64,000 bases of DNA from an uncultured Rhodospirillales bacterium (lineage in GTDB: Bacteria; Pseudomonadota; Alphaproteobacteria; Rhodospirillales; UBA2165), in NCBI GenBank assembly GCA_913055735.1, contig CAJXKD010000001.1, positions 186,001-250,000 of the forward strand, in the 5' to 3' direction. The notes under the pieces were generated by a model. That model saw nothing but the letters and a program-made list of their open reading frames with translations. It ran no database searches and was not told the origin of the DNA. Positions 1 to 13,477 of this stretch are shown piece after piece. The number at the start of each line of letters is the position of its first letter. Within the stretch, counting starts at the first letter, position 1. The translations under genes and the position numbers were made by a program.

Positions 1-759
1 ATGGCGCTTTTCGTCGGCGCCATCGTTCTGACAACGAACGATTTCCTGATCTTCTTCAGCATGCCGAGCTTCGTCATGGTTGTCGGCGGCACTCTCGCGT
101 CTACCTTCGTGGCCTACGAAGCGCGCTATGTCGTGCTGGCGTTGCGTATGATCTGGCGTATCGTCTTTTCGCCGCGTATCAGCCGCAACCTTCTGAAATC
201 GGAAGTCGGCCGTGTCATCCGTTGGGGTTACACGGTGCAGAAGTCGGGCCTTCCGGCACTGGAAACCGAAGCTAACAAACTGAAGAATACTGACCGGTTC
301 ATGGCTTTCGGGATCGACATGGTGGTGTCAGGCTATTCGGGCGACGAAGTTCGCGAAATCCTCACCACGACCATTGAAACCACATTCGGGCGCAATGTCG
401 TTCAAGCCTCCATTCTGCGATCCATGGGCGCGGTGTGCCCGGCCTTCGGCATGATCGGCACATTGGTCGGGTTGATCATCATGCTGCAACAGATGGGCGA
501 GGACCCGACGCAACTCGGCATCGGCCTTGCGTTGGCGTTGGTGACCACCCTGTATGGTGTTTTGTTCGCCCGTCTGATCTTTATCCCCGCCGCCTCGAAG
601 ATACAGCAGCGCGAGGAAATCGTCCGGTTCCGCAACTATCTCGTTGCCGAAGGTTTGTCCCTTCTCGCCGAGCGCCGCAGCCCTCGCTACATCCAGGACA
701 AGATGAACAGCTATCTCGACCCGGCAATCCATTTCAGCATCGACAAGATGCGCCGGTAA
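1..759 (+). CDS. motA: Flagellar motor stator protein, MotA/PomA type (5' end probably cut off)
   Basis: This is the ion-channel subunit of the flagellar stator, an inner-membrane protein that converts ion flow into torque together with MotB. The readable 252 residues show hydrophobic segments near 1-20 and 22-42, then the family hallmark MGAVCPAFGMIGTLVGLIIM (about 141-160) and a fourth segment near 175-197, with the basic and acidic cytoplasmic loop between them. Compared with PomA, the first readable Met lies inside the first membrane helix, so about 15 residues are probably encoded upstream of the window and this Met is internal. The motB gene follows 21 bases downstream, as in stator operons elsewhere. 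Whether protons or sodium ions are used cannot be told from what is visible. The family call is secure; the start is not. Confidence 0.92.
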   Translation: MALFVGAIVLTTNDFLIFFSMPSFVMVVGGTLASTFVAYEARYVVLALRMIWRIVFSPRISRNLLKSEVGRVIRWGYTVQKSGLPALETEANKLKNTDRFMAFGIDMVVSGYSGDEVREILTTTIETTFGRNVVQASILRSMGAVCPAFGMIGTLVGLIIMLQQMGEDPTQLGIGLALALVTTLYGVLFARLIFIPAASKIQQREEIVRFRNYLVAEGLSLLAERRSPRYIQDKMNSYLDPAIHFSIDKMRR

Positions 760-780
760 CGGAGAGAAGGGAGGCCCCGG

Positions 781-1521
781 ATGCCTTTTCCCCCACCCCC
801 ATCGTCCAAGGACGACGAAGAAAGCGAAGACAGCTGGCTGGTTACCTATGCCGACGCCATCACGCTGCTTATGGCCTTCTTCATCATGCTGGTTTCGTTC
901 TCGAAGGTCGATTTGGACCTCTACGACAAGGTGCGCTCGGGCATGTCGGCGGAATTCGCGGATAAAAAGACGGAAGATCCCGCCGATACACTGAAGCGCG
1001 AAATCGAAGACATCGTGCTCGACCTGGACGTCTCGGAGGTCGTGACCGTCTCCACGGACTCCCGCGGTATTGCCATCGAGCTTGATGCCAACGCTTTTTT
1101 CCGTCCGGGCTCCGCTGAATTGGTGGATGGAGCGGCGGCGGTCCTGCAGGCGACCTTCAAGGAAATCTCAGCCCCCATCTACGAACGGTTCAACGTCCAG
1201 GTCGAGGGCCACACGGACGATATTCCCATCAACACGCCGCAATTCCCCTCGAACTGGGAGCTCTCGACGGCACGGGCGTCGACCGTGATCCGCTTCTTTG
1301 TCGATCAGGAGATGGACCCGCACCGCATGAAGGCCATCGGTTTCGCCGACACGCGGCCGAAATTGGCCAACCGCGATGAAAACGGCGAGGCGATCCCGGA
1401 AAACCAGGCACAAAACCGGCGTGTGATCATCCGGGTCAACCGTGACCAACTGTTCAACCCGATAAAAATACCGAAATTCCGCCGAAACGCGGAAGACATC
1501 CGCAGCGTACCCTTACGCTAG
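781..1521 (+). CDS. motB: Flagellar motor protein MotB (OmpA/peptidoglycan-binding domain)
   Basis: MotB anchors the stator to peptidoglycan and supplies the channel aspartate. The 246-residue protein has a short cytoplasmic tail, then a single membrane helix starting WLVTYADAITLLMAFFIML (about 19-37); Asp25 in the YAD motif is the equivalent of the essential ion-binding aspartate of E. coli MotB (Asp32). A plug and linker region follows (38-100). The C-terminal OmpA-like domain carries VEGHTDDIP (about 141-149) and ends with NRRVIIRV (about 212-219), the residues that contact peptidoglycan. The start has GGAGAGAAGGGAGG upstream. It forms an operon with the preceding motA gene and is convergent with the hydrolase gene on the other strand. 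Confidence 0.94.
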   Translation: MPFPPPPSSKDDEESEDSWLVTYADAITLLMAFFIMLVSFSKVDLDLYDKVRSGMSAEFADKKTEDPADTLKREIEDIVLDLDVSEVVTVSTDSRGIAIELDANAFFRPGSAELVDGAAAVLQATFKEISAPIYERFNVQVEGHTDDIPINTPQFPSNWELSTARASTVIRFFVDQEMDPHRMKAIGFADTRPKLANRDENGEAIPENQAQNRRVIIRVNRDQLFNPIKIPKFRRNAEDIRSVPLR

Positions 1522-1554
1522 TACCGCAATCGGTAGGCTGATCAGCTGCGGCGC

Positions 1555-2385
1555 TCAGTCGAGCGAAAAATCCATCTGCTCACGGACAACGAACGCGCCA
1601 TCCCATTCGTTCGCCGCGTCCTCGGCCAGCCGGTCCATAAACGCATCGTCGTGATCGGGGTCGTGGTGAAAAATCCCCATCCGCTTTACGTTGGCCGCCC
1701 GGCACAGCTTGACGCCTTCGACCCAGGTAGAGTGCCCCCAACCGACCCGATGGGGGAATTCCTCCTCGGTATAGGTCGAATCGTAAAACACCAGATCGGC
1801 GCCCTCGATCAGACCGAGGATATTCTGATCCGGCTCACCCGGAATATGCTCCGTGTCGGTGATCAGACACACGGACTTGCCGTTATAGTCGATGCGATAA
1901 CCGGTCGCTTCGTTGGGATGGTTCAGCGGCGTCGTCCGAATCGTCGCGCCGCCGCCATTACCGAGTTTGAAGCTGTCGCCGGCGGCGAAATCCTCGAAAT
2001 TGAGCTTGGCCCGCATGGCCTCCAGCGGCACGGGGAACATGGGATTGTCCATCTGGGCCTGAAAAACGCTTTTGATGCCGCCGCGGTCGAACAGATGTCC
2101 GGCCATAATGTTGAACGTCCGGTCAGGTTCGAACGCCGGCGCGAAAAAAGGGAAACCGTTAATGTGATCCCAGTGTGTGTGGGTCAGCAGAATATTACAG
2201 CTTTTGAGCCCGGACCGGAGGAGCTCCTGGCCGAGATTGCGAATACCGGTGCCGCAATCGAGAAGGATTTTTTCATCCCCCGCGTCGACCTCAAGACTCG
2301 TCGTGTTGCCGCCGTACCGCATATGCGAGGTTTGAGGGCAGGCAATACTGCCGCGGCAACCCCAGATCTTGATACGCAAAGTCAT
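1555..2385 (-). CDS. Metallo-beta-lactamase-fold hydrolase (cyclic phosphodiesterase-like)
   Basis: This 276-residue cytoplasmic protein belongs to the metallo-beta-lactamase superfamily, close to the PhnP / phosphoribosyl-cyclic-phosphodiesterase and RNase Z-like group. The dinuclear metal site is visible: LLTHTHWDHINGFPFF (about 69-84) is the HxHxDH motif, a later His (PLNHP, near 156) and TDTEH (near 178) provide further ligands, and FHHD near the C-terminus completes the set. The start was set at the ATG at 2385 because AGGGGG lies eight bases before it; a GTG three codons upstream is inside that ribosome site. The SAM hydroxide adenosyltransferase gene lies 98 bases upstream on the same strand, with a palindrome between them. 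The substrate is unknown. Confidence 0.85.
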   Translation of the reverse strand: MTLRIKIWGCRGSIACPQTSHMRYGGNTTSLEVDAGDEKILLDCGTGIRNLGQELLRSGLKSCNILLTHTHWDHINGFPFFAPAFEPDRTFNIMAGHLFDRGGIKSVFQAQMDNPMFPVPLEAMRAKLNFEDFAAGDSFKLGNGGGATIRTTPLNHPNEATGYRIDYNGKSVCLITDTEHIPGEPDQNILGLIEGADLVFYDSTYTEEEFPHRVGWGHSTWVEGVKLCRAANVKRMGIFHHDPDHDDAFMDRLAEDAANEWDGAFVVREQMDFSLD

Positions 2386-2408
2386 TCGCAACACCCCCTA
2401 CCGATCGT

Positions 2409-2439
2409 CCGGTTTAAACCGGCCAAGCCGGTTTGGCCG
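2409..2439. repeat. Overlapping palindrome and hairpin between two minus-strand genes
   Basis: CCGGTTTAAACCGG (2409-2422) is a perfect palindrome. It overlaps a hairpin with arms CGGCCAA (2420-2426) and TTGGCCG (2433-2439). No T tract follows on either strand, so a simple intrinsic terminator is unlikely; an operator or an mRNA processing hairpin is possible. Confidence 0.4.
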
Positions 2440-2482
2440 ACCTCAACCGTCGCGGTTTGACGCTGCGCATGACCCGGCCGCG

Positions 2483-3223
2483 TCATGCCGTCGCTCCGTC
2501 GACCGAAACCGGTGTCCCGATCTTCAGGTTCAGCATGTCGGCCGCACTTCCCTGATTGGCAGCTATTTCAACCAAACCGTTCGCGTTCTCGTACCAGAAC
2601 AATGCCCCCTGAGGCACATCAGAAAACGTCCTCGCATGTTGTAGGTATAGACTTTTAACGCGCAAATCAATTTCGGGATCAACAACATTTGCACGAACCC
2701 CGATGATCGCATTACCGAAACCGTCTATATAAATCACTTCCCATAGGTCGTCCGGCCAACCGGATTCAAGACACCAATCGGCGTCACGCGGCTCCCCCGG
2801 CAACGATTTTCCTTCCGCCAGCATGGCCGCCACGGGGGTAAAGAGATCGCGGCCATGGAACGAATTGGAAAGTTCGTCGGGCCGCCAGGTGATCTCATAT
2901 ATAGAGCACTTATCCCCGGCTCTCCGCCGCAACAATTCGAACAGGCCATTTGCGGGCCCCACATACCATCGGCCATCGGCCTCGAGGATCGCGGCTGGCC
3001 GGTCGCTTCCAACCCCCGGATCGACCACGGCCACGAAAACCGATCCCGCCGGAAAGGCCGCCGCATAGGCGGCAAGCAGGTAGGCGGCGGCCCTCGGGTT
3101 CTGCCGTGGCGCGTCGTCGACGAAGTCGATCACCGGGACCGCAGGCGCCTCTTCGGCGAGCCGGGCTTTCATTTGCCCGGTATAGAGGCCGCCCGGGCCA
3201 AAATCCGTAAATAACACAATCAT
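2483..3223 (-). CDS. SAM hydroxide adenosyltransferase (DUF62 family)
   Basis: Members of this family (PF01887, related to fluorinases and chlorinases) split S-adenosylmethionine with water into adenosine and methionine. The 246-residue protein shows all family blocks in order: TDFG at residues 6-9, VVDPGVGS near 66-73, SNSFHGRDLFTPVAA near 119-133 and DGFGNAI near 167-173. Its length is normal for the family. The ATG at 3223 opens directly on the conserved first strand (MIVLFTDFG), so the start is secure. The physiological role is poorly known; it may limit SAM or feed adenosine salvage. Its downstream neighbour is a metallo-hydrolase that could be co-transcribed. Confidence 0.9.
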   Translation of the reverse strand: MIVLFTDFGPGGLYTGQMKARLAEEAPAVPVIDFVDDAPRQNPRAAAYLLAAYAAAFPAGSVFVAVVDPGVGSDRPAAILEADGRWYVGPANGLFELLRRRAGDKCSIYEITWRPDELSNSFHGRDLFTPVAAMLAEGKSLPGEPRDADWCLESGWPDDLWEVIYIDGFGNAIIGVRANVVDPEIDLRVKSLYLQHARTFSDVPQGALFWYENANGLVEIAANQGSAADMLNLKIGTPVSVDGATA

Positions 3224-3664
3224 CTGCGCCCTATACGTGTCGTGCCCCCGTTATAAGCCCGTTTAGGCAAAGAGAGGTTAAAAACCCTTCATTTCTCGTA
3301 AAAATCGCCCATACCGGAGGGATATACTCGAGGCGTGACGCGCCAAATCAAATATTGTATTCTTTCCGCATCATAAGACTGCGGATACCAGAAAGCTGGA
3401 TCCGCAAATTCCGTCAAACCCCTTCGCTTTCGCGAGCCGACCAGAGTGGTGGTGCCCGACAGGGGAGTTTGACCCTGGGTCCATTTCAGGGCAAGCCCCG
3501 CCGTCGTCTCACGGTCTCCTTGGCTTGGCGGGTTTGGGGTGGGTGAGACGGGCAAAGAAAAGTTTGTTGGCAACAAGAGGCCACAATTGTTAATTACACG
3601 GGCCCAATTTCGGCCATATCGGCAGAAATAAGGCCATAAAGACAAAGGGAACCAGGGTTCAGGT
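3224..3664. other. 441-bp intergenic region upstream of gltB
   Basis: This gap separates the divergent SAM hydrolase and gltB genes and must hold both promoters. The middle part (about 3290-3560) reads as an open antisense frame without a start signal and with base use unlike the neighbours; it could be a gene remnant or a dispersed repeat. GACCCTGGGTC at 3472-3482 is a small palindrome. I see no RNA gene and no recognisable riboswitch. Confidence 0.4.
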
Positions 3665-8308
<4,644 letters not shown>

Positions 8309-8311
8309 CCT

Positions 8312-9754
8312 ATGGGCAAGCCAACCGGTTTTTTGGAAATCGCGCGCCACGACCGTGGCTACGACAAGGTCGATGAGCGGGTAAAGCACTACCGCGAATT
8401 CGTCGTGCCGTTGGGCGATGACGAACTGACGCGGCAGGGCGCCCGGTGCATGGATTGTGGCATCCCCTATTGCCACAATGGATGTCCGGTCAACAACATC
8501 ATTCCCGATTGGAACGATCTGGTATACCGCCAAGAATGGCACCAGGCCATCCAGGTGCTGCATTCGACCAACAATTTCCCCGAATTCACGGGGCGGGTTT
8601 GCCCGGCGCCGTGTGAAGCGGCCTGCACGCTCAACCTCATTGACGAGCCGGTCACCATCAAGACCATTGAATGCGCCATCGTTGATCGCGCCTGGGACGA
8701 GGGTTGGATCACCCCCGACGTGCCCGCGCATAAGACCGGCAAGACGGTCGCGGTCATTGGCTCCGGCCCCGCCGGCATGGCCTGCGCCCAACAGCTGGCG
8801 CGCGCCGGACATGACGTCACGTTGTTCGAGAAAAACCAGCAGATCGGTGGGCTGCTTCGCTATGGTATCCCCGATTTCAAGATGGAAAAGCGCCTCATCG
8901 ACCGCCGTGCCTCCCAGATGGAAGCCGAAGGCGTGACCATGAAGACCGGTGTCCATGTCGGCGTCGATATGCCGATCAAGGAGATCTATGATCAATTCGA
9001 TGCCGTCGTCCTGTCCGGCGGGTCGGAAAGCCCGCGCGACTTGCCGGTTCCCGGCCGGGATCTCGACGGCGTTCACTTTGCCATGGAGTTCCTGACCCAG
9101 CAGAACCGCCGCAATTCGGGTGAGCAGATCACTCAGAACAAGGATATCTGGGCCACCGACAAGCATGTCGTGGTGATCGGTGGCGGCGATACGGGATCGG
9201 ACTGTGTCGGCACCTCCATCCGTCACGGCGCGAAGAGCGTCACGCAGATCGAAATCATGCCCAAGCCGCCGGAGAAGGAAAACAAAGACCTCACCTGGCC
9301 CAACTGGCCCATGAAGCTGCGGACCTCCACCTCTCACGACGAAGGTGCCGTTCGCGACTGGGCGGTGACCACCCGCTCGTTTATCGGCAAGGATGGCAAG
9401 GTCGAAGGTTTGGAAATCGTCCGCGTCGACTGGCGCAAGGGCGACAACGGCCGCATGGAGATGGTCGAGCTCGACGACACGGTGGAAGTCCTACCGGCCG
9501 ATCTCGTTCTCCTCGCCATGGGTTTCGTCCATCCGGTCCATGACGGCATGATCGAAGACCTCAAGCTCGCTCTCGACGATCGCGGCAACGTACAAGCCGA
9601 CACCGGCGACTACCGGACGTCCATCGACAAGGTCTTTGCCGCCGGCGATATGCGGCGCGGTCAATCTCTCGTCGTTTGGGCCATCCGCGAAGGCCGTCAA
9701 TGCGCACGCGCGGTCGACGAATTCTTGATGGGACATTCGGATCTGCCGCGCTGA
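8312..9754 (+). CDS. gltD: Glutamate synthase small subunit
   Basis: GltD oxidises NADPH on FAD and passes electrons through 4Fe-4S clusters to GltB. The 480-residue protein begins with a cysteine-rich ferredoxin-like domain: [16 protein letters not shown] (about 47-62) and [14 protein letters not shown] (about 94-107). A Rossmann FAD site [16 protein letters not shown] lies near 149-164 and a second dinucleotide site [15 protein letters not shown] near 287-301 binds NADPH. The C-terminal [16 protein letters not shown] closes the FAD domain. It is the last gene of the gltBD operon and is followed within 30 bases by a strong hairpin terminator. Confidence 0.97.
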   Translation: MGKPTGFLEIARHDRGYDKVDERVKHYREFVVPLGDDELTRQGARCMDCGIPYCHNGCPVNNIIPDWNDLVYRQEWHQAIQVLHSTNNFPEFTGRVCPAPCEAACTLNLIDEPVTIKTIECAIVDRAWDEGWITPDVPAHKTGKTVAVIGSGPAGMACAQQLARAGHDVTLFEKNQQIGGLLRYGIPDFKMEKRLIDRRASQMEAEGVTMKTGVHVGVDMPIKEIYDQFDAVVLSGGSESPRDLPVPGRDLDGVHFAMEFLTQQNRRNSGEQITQNKDIWATDKHVVVIGGGDTGSDCVGTSIRHGAKSVTQIEIMPKPPEKENKDLTWPNWPMKLRTSTSHDEGAVRDWAVTTRSFIGKDGKVEGLEIVRVDWRKGDNGRMEMVELDDTVEVLPADLVLLAMGFVHPVHDGMIEDLKLALDDRGNVQADTGDYRTSIDKVFAAGDMRRGQSLVVWAIREGRQCARAVDEFLMGHSDLPR

Positions 9755-9784
9755 GCTTGAGCAGACTCCAAATCGACTGAAACA

Positions 9785-9815
9785 AAAGGCCGGCGAAACG
9801 CCGGCCTTTTCGCGT
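9785..9815 (+). terminator. Intrinsic terminator of gltBD
   Basis: AAAGGCCGGCG, loop AAA, CGCCGGCCTTTT: an eleven-base perfect stem ending in T residues, 30 bases after the gltD stop. Confidence 0.9.
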
Positions 9816-9869
9816 TAGGGGTCAGCGTATCAGCCAAAAACAGGTAAATATTTGCGCGCCCTGCAATTG

Positions 9870-9885
9870 TTAACGAAAAGTTAAC
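9870..9885. promoter_or_regulatory. CtrA binding box
   Basis: TTAACGAAAAGTTAAC is a perfect TTAA-N7-TTAAC match to the alphaproteobacterial cell-cycle regulator CtrA. A related copy, GTTACGAAAAGTTGAC, lies at 9965-9980. Confidence 0.65.
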
Positions 9886-10240
9886 AATGATCGGAGACCA
9901 AATATTGGAAAGGCCTATTCGGAAATATCACATCCAATAAAACGCAATAAAACGTGTTTTGAACGTTACGAAAAGTTGACACCGAAAATAGCTTTCAAAC
10001 CTCTCAAAGTTTATTTGATTCACCTGTTTGATTACTGCGTTGCGGAGGGAAGTTTTGCACATTCTCTTGTCAACAGCTAACTAGACGTCCCGCCCCACTC
10101 TCCGACATCGGCTCACGCGCCCGTGACCGCAGCAATTTTGTTTCTCCCAATAATTTCAATAACTTACCTGAACAGTTGGGAAAATTCCGGTTATGACTGC
10201 GCCCTTGCTCGGTTTTCCGCAATTGCCTACCGCCGTTTTT

Positions 10241-10261
10241 TTATCGACAGAGTTATCCACA
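10241..10261 (+). promoter_or_regulatory. Tandem DnaA boxes
   Basis: TTATCGACA at 10241-10249 and the exact consensus nonamer TTATCCACA at 10253-10261 have the same orientation and are offset by 12 bases, about one helical turn. A looser nonamer TTTTGCACA lies at 10053-10061. Confidence 0.5.
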
Positions 10262-10418
10262 GCTCGAAAAAGGTCTGTCGGCAAATAACTATTTCTTTTC
10301 CTGCCCGCTTTCCGGTCTACCCGAGGCACGGTTTCGGTTGACCCCTTAGGACCGATTTGCTGCAATCCCGCCGCTATTTCATTGAAAAATATCCTAGAAA
10401 AGCGGGAGGGAGTGAACT

Positions 10419-11117
10419 GTGGCCGGGGAAACCATAAAGATTACGTCGAAAGACGGCGGCACGTTTGACGCCTATCTGGCCAAGCCGGAAAGCGGTAGCG
10501 GCCCAGGCGTGGTGGTCATTCAGGAAATCTTCGGCATTACGCCGTGGGTGAAGGAAATGACGGACATGTTGGCAGCGCAAGGTTACTTTGCCGCCGCGCC
10601 GGACATGTTCTGGCGCCTAGAGCCGAATTTCACGGCCGATCCCAATACCGAAGACGGTGTCAAGGCGGCGCGCACCATTTCGCCCAACATGGATATGGAC
10701 CTGGCGGTCGAGGATATCGGCGCGACAGCCACCGCAATGAAAGCCTTGCCCGGCTGCAACGGCAAGATTGGGACGGTCGGCTTCTGCATGGGCGGGACGC
10801 TCGCCTATCTCTCCGCGACGCGCCTCGATGTCGATGCCGCCGTTTCCTACTACGGCACGAAGATCCATCTTCATCTCGACGAAGGGAAGAACATCACCTG
10901 CCCGACGATCCTGCATATGGCGGAGCACGAGCACGCCTATAGCAAAGAAGACGGCAATAATATCCATGCCGCGCTGATCGGCATCCCCAACGTTGCGATC
11001 TACATGTACGACGCCAAACACGCCTTCGCGAACTCCCATCGCCCAGATTTCTATTCGCAGGGCGAGTCCGCAAAAGCGCACCAACGGACCTACGAACTGT
11101 TCAACAGCCTCAAGTAA
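10419..11117 (+). CDS. Dienelactone hydrolase family protein
   Basis: A 232-residue cytoplasmic alpha/beta hydrolase of the DLH family. The nucleophile is Cys123 in GFCMGG and the histidine is His201 in YDAKHAF, both at the numbering of the classical enzyme. The position of the catalytic Asp171 holds Glu171 (AEHEHA), so the triad reads Cys-Glu-His. The GTG start at 10419 is supported by GGGAGGG eight bases upstream. The next gene, a CoA-transferase, starts 29 bases downstream and is probably co-transcribed. The protein could open a lactone ring or hydrolyse another ester; nothing around it proves chloroaromatic degradation. The 600-bp gap before it may contain its promoter. Confidence 0.88.
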   Translation: MAGETIKITSKDGGTFDAYLAKPESGSGPGVVVIQEIFGITPWVKEMTDMLAAQGYFAAAPDMFWRLEPNFTADPNTEDGVKAARTISPNMDMDLAVEDIGATATAMKALPGCNGKIGTVGFCMGGTLAYLSATRLDVDAAVSYYGTKIHLHLDEGKNITCPTILHMAEHEHAYSKEDGNNIHAALIGIPNVAIYMYDAKHAFANSHRPDFYSQGESAKAHQRTYELFNSLK

Positions 11118-11146
11118 ACAAGAAATAACCAGGAGCACCCCCGACG

Positions 11147-12364
11147 ATGCCCGGACCCCTTGACGGCTTACGCGTCTTCGACCTGACCCGCGTTCTCGCC
11201 GGCCCCACCTGCACGCAGATTCTCGGCGACCTCGGTGCCGACGTGATCAAGATCGAACGTCCCGGCACCGGCGACGACACGCGTAAATGGGGCCCGCCGT
11301 TCGTCAAGGATGCGGACGGCAACGATACGTCGGAAAGCGGCTATTTTCTGGCCGCCAACCGCAACAAGCGCTCCCTCACGCTGGATTTCACCAGCGAGGA
11401 GGGACAGAAGATCGCCCGCGACCTTGTCGCCAAGTCCGATGTTCTGGTCGAGAATTTCAAGCTCGGGACGCTCGAGAAATACGGTCTCGGGTACGAACAA
11501 GTGAAGGAGATCAACCCCAAGCTCGTCTATTGCTCGATCACCGGCTTCGGGCACACCGGCCCCGACGCGCATAAGCCCGGCTACGATTTCCTCGTCCAGG
11601 GCATGGGCGGCATCATGAGCATCACCGGGGAAGCGGACGGCGAGCCGTTACGCGTCGGCGTGCCTCTCTCCGACCTCATGACCGGCATGTGGGCCGCCGT
11701 CTCCATCTGCGCCGCCCTACGTCACCGAGAGGTCACCGGCCACGGCCAATACATCGATATCAGTCTGCTGGACAGCACGGTTGCGACCCTCGCCAATCAG
11801 GGCCTCAACTATCTGACCTCGGGTATCGTCCCGGAGCGGATCGGCAATACCCACCCCAACGTCGTTCCCTATCAGGTATTCGCCACAGCCGACGGCGATA
11901 TCGTGGTCGCCGTGGGTAACGATCAGCAGTTCGTCCGCTTTTGCGAATTCGCCGGCGTCCCGGAGTTGGCCGAGGACGAGCGTTTCAAGGGTAACGAGGG
12001 ACGGGTGCGCAACCGCGACATTCTCATCCCCATGCTTGCCGATGTCATGAAATCGAAGCCGTCCTCCTATTGGCTGGAGGGACTGGAGAAGATCAGCGTC
12101 AGTTGCGGTCCCATCAACCGCCTCGACGAGGTTTTCGCCCACCCGCAAGTACAGGCACGCGGCATGGACCTCAAAATGGACCATCCCCTCGCAAAAGACG
12201 GGCAGGTTAGGCTCATCGGCAGCCCCATCAAAATGTCGGAAAGCGCGGTCAGCTACCGCAATGCGCCGCCGCTGTTAGGCCAGCACACGGACGAGGTCCT
12301 CGCGGACTTGTTGTCCGTCGACGATAGCCAACGGGCGCAATTGCGGGAAAAGGGCGTTATCTAA
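11147..12364 (+). CDS. Class III CoA-transferase (CaiB/BaiF family)
   Basis: This 405-residue cytoplasmic enzyme belongs to the family of formyl-CoA and succinyl-CoA transferases (PF02515), which move CoA between carboxylic acids through an aspartyl-CoA anhydride. The N-terminus reads PLDGLRVFDLTRVLAGP followed by LGDLGADVIKIERP, both family signatures. The catalytic Asp is in GVPLSDLMTGMW (near 176), equivalent to Asp169 of formyl-CoA transferase. SD AGGAG precedes the ATG. It follows the dienelactone-hydrolase-like gene by 29 bases. The substrate acids cannot be inferred. It is convergent with the DUF4340 gene, whose stop codon lies ten bases away. Confidence 0.93.
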   Translation: MPGPLDGLRVFDLTRVLAGPTCTQILGDLGADVIKIERPGTGDDTRKWGPPFVKDADGNDTSESGYFLAANRNKRSLTLDFTSEEGQKIARDLVAKSDVLVENFKLGTLEKYGLGYEQVKEINPKLVYCSITGFGHTGPDAHKPGYDFLVQGMGGIMSITGEADGEPLRVGVPLSDLMTGMWAAVSICAALRHREVTGHGQYIDISLLDSTVATLANQGLNYLTSGIVPERIGNTHPNVVPYQVFATADGDIVVAVGNDQQFVRFCEFAGVPELAEDERFKGNEGRVRNRDILIPMLADVMKSKPSSYWLEGLEKISVSCGPINRLDEVFAHPQVQARGMDLKMDHPLAKDGQVRLIGSPIKMSESAVSYRNAPPLLGQHTDEVLADLLSVDDSQRAQLREKGVI

Positions 12365-12373
12365 GAAGGAGGA

Positions 12374-13438
12374 TTAGCTCTTCTTGTCCTCGGGCTTTTC
12401 GAGAACTTCGTCGACGCGGCGAGTCATATAGCGATATTTGTAGGACGGCAGCTGATAGACCCAGTCGCTAACCTTTGCGTTGATCGCTTCCGCTTCCTTC
12501 TTGATCTTCTCGGCCGTCTCAGCGTCCTCGATATCGTCCGCCGCGCGGGCCGAGAACTTGCCCCAGAAGGTCACCTTCTCGGTTTCATAGGATTCTGCGT
12601 TGATAATCAGGCCGTCGCTGGTCCGGTATTCGGTTTTGATCGTCTTGTCGGCAGGGAATTCCCGCTCGCCCGGCCGCGCGACGTCTTCGAGCTCCAAATG
12701 ATCGAGCCCATCGGCGATATTGTCGATATCGGACTGATATTTGATCGTCGCATCTTTGGGCAGATCGGTGATCAGAAACTTGCTGCTTTTGGGGGCTGCG
12801 CGCTTGATCGACATGACATGACCGTCAGGGTGGACAATACGCGCGGTGGCGATGCGCTCGCTGGCCACGTGCATGAATTCCGGCTTCACCCAAGCCTTCA
12901 CCGATGACGGAACGTCCAGGCGCCCCGATGCCAGCCAGGCACGGTCCTCGCCCGGCTTGCGAACGTACCGCCCAATGCCTGCGGCGCCTGCTACCTCACG
13001 GCTTTCCCGCCCAACGATGATTTCACCCACGACGCTTTCATCCGCCCTAACCGTCAGCAGCATCGACTGCGCATCGGCGGCATCGACGTCCTGCACCTGA
13101 ATGCGGGCGTAACGGTCCTTGACCCGCGTCTTGGGCTCACCTTGGCGCATTTCCGAAAGGCTCACCAAAAGCGTGCGTACCACCTCCGGATCGACGGTGT
13201 AGTTGGCGCGTTCGACAATTCCCCAACTCTCTCCGTCACGCCGGACGGTCAGCATCTGTTCGTTATCCTGATAAACGATTTCAGTGACGTCATTCACCCG
13301 GTCGGTAAGGCCCGGCAGCAAACGTGCCTGGGAGCTTCCGTTCGTGTCGACCTCGTAGCGGGACACGATGGAAAACGCCGCCGCAATAATCACGACGATG
13401 GTGACAATCGAAAATCCAAGAAAAGCTTTGGGGCTCAT
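12374..13438 (-). CDS. DUF4340 domain-containing membrane-anchored protein
   Basis: The 354-residue protein has one N-terminal membrane helix (about 6-26) and an extracytoplasmic DUF4340 domain, recognised by the repeated pattern of an ILV-rich strand followed by a GESWGIVERANYTVD-like segment (about 69-83). It is the last gene of a four-gene operon encoding a Gld-type ABC transporter, 39 bases after the GldG-like gene. DUF4340 proteins are known from such operons but have no proven role; they may work as a periplasmic partner of the exporter. The C-terminus is rich in charged residues. Confidence 0.85.
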   Translation of the reverse strand: MSPKAFLGFSIVTIVVIIAAAFSIVSRYEVDTNGSSQARLLPGLTDRVNDVTEIVYQDNEQMLTVRRDGESWGIVERANYTVDPEVVRTLLVSLSEMRQGEPKTRVKDRYARIQVQDVDAADAQSMLLTVRADESVVGEIIVGRESREVAGAAGIGRYVRKPGEDRAWLASGRLDVPSSVKAWVKPEFMHVASERIATARIVHPDGHVMSIKRAAPKSSKFLITDLPKDATIKYQSDIDNIADGLDHLELEDVARPGEREFPADKTIKTEYRTSDGLIINAESYETEKVTFWGKFSARAADDIEDAETAEKIKKEAEAINAKVSDWVYQLPSYKYRYMTRRVDEVLEKPEDKKS

Positions 13439-13477
13439 AATCCGTTTCCACGCATTTGAAGAACCGTTTCTACGGCC

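Larger units (their letters stand above)
9811..10418. other. AT-rich intergenic region, candidate replication origin
   Basis: About 600 bases without a credible gene, much richer in AT than its surroundings. It contains a perfect CtrA box (9870-9885), a degenerate second copy (9965-9980), a DnaA-box-like TTTTGCACA (10053-10061), and two tandem nonamers, TTATCGACA (10241-10249, one mismatch) and the consensus TTATCCACA (10253-10261), twelve bases apart. The direct repeat CAATAAAACG lies near 9934-9955. CtrA boxes mixed with DnaA boxes in an AT-rich gap are what the Caulobacter origin looks like. The gene neighbourhood is not the hemE neighbourhood known from Caulobacter and Rhizobium, so this is an inference. 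The alternative is an unusually large regulatory region for the downstream hydrolase gene. Confidence 0.35.

Noticed and set aside
10123..10341. A 72-codon open frame in the candidate origin
   Set aside because: No ribosome site, no similarity, and it covers the tandem DnaA boxes.
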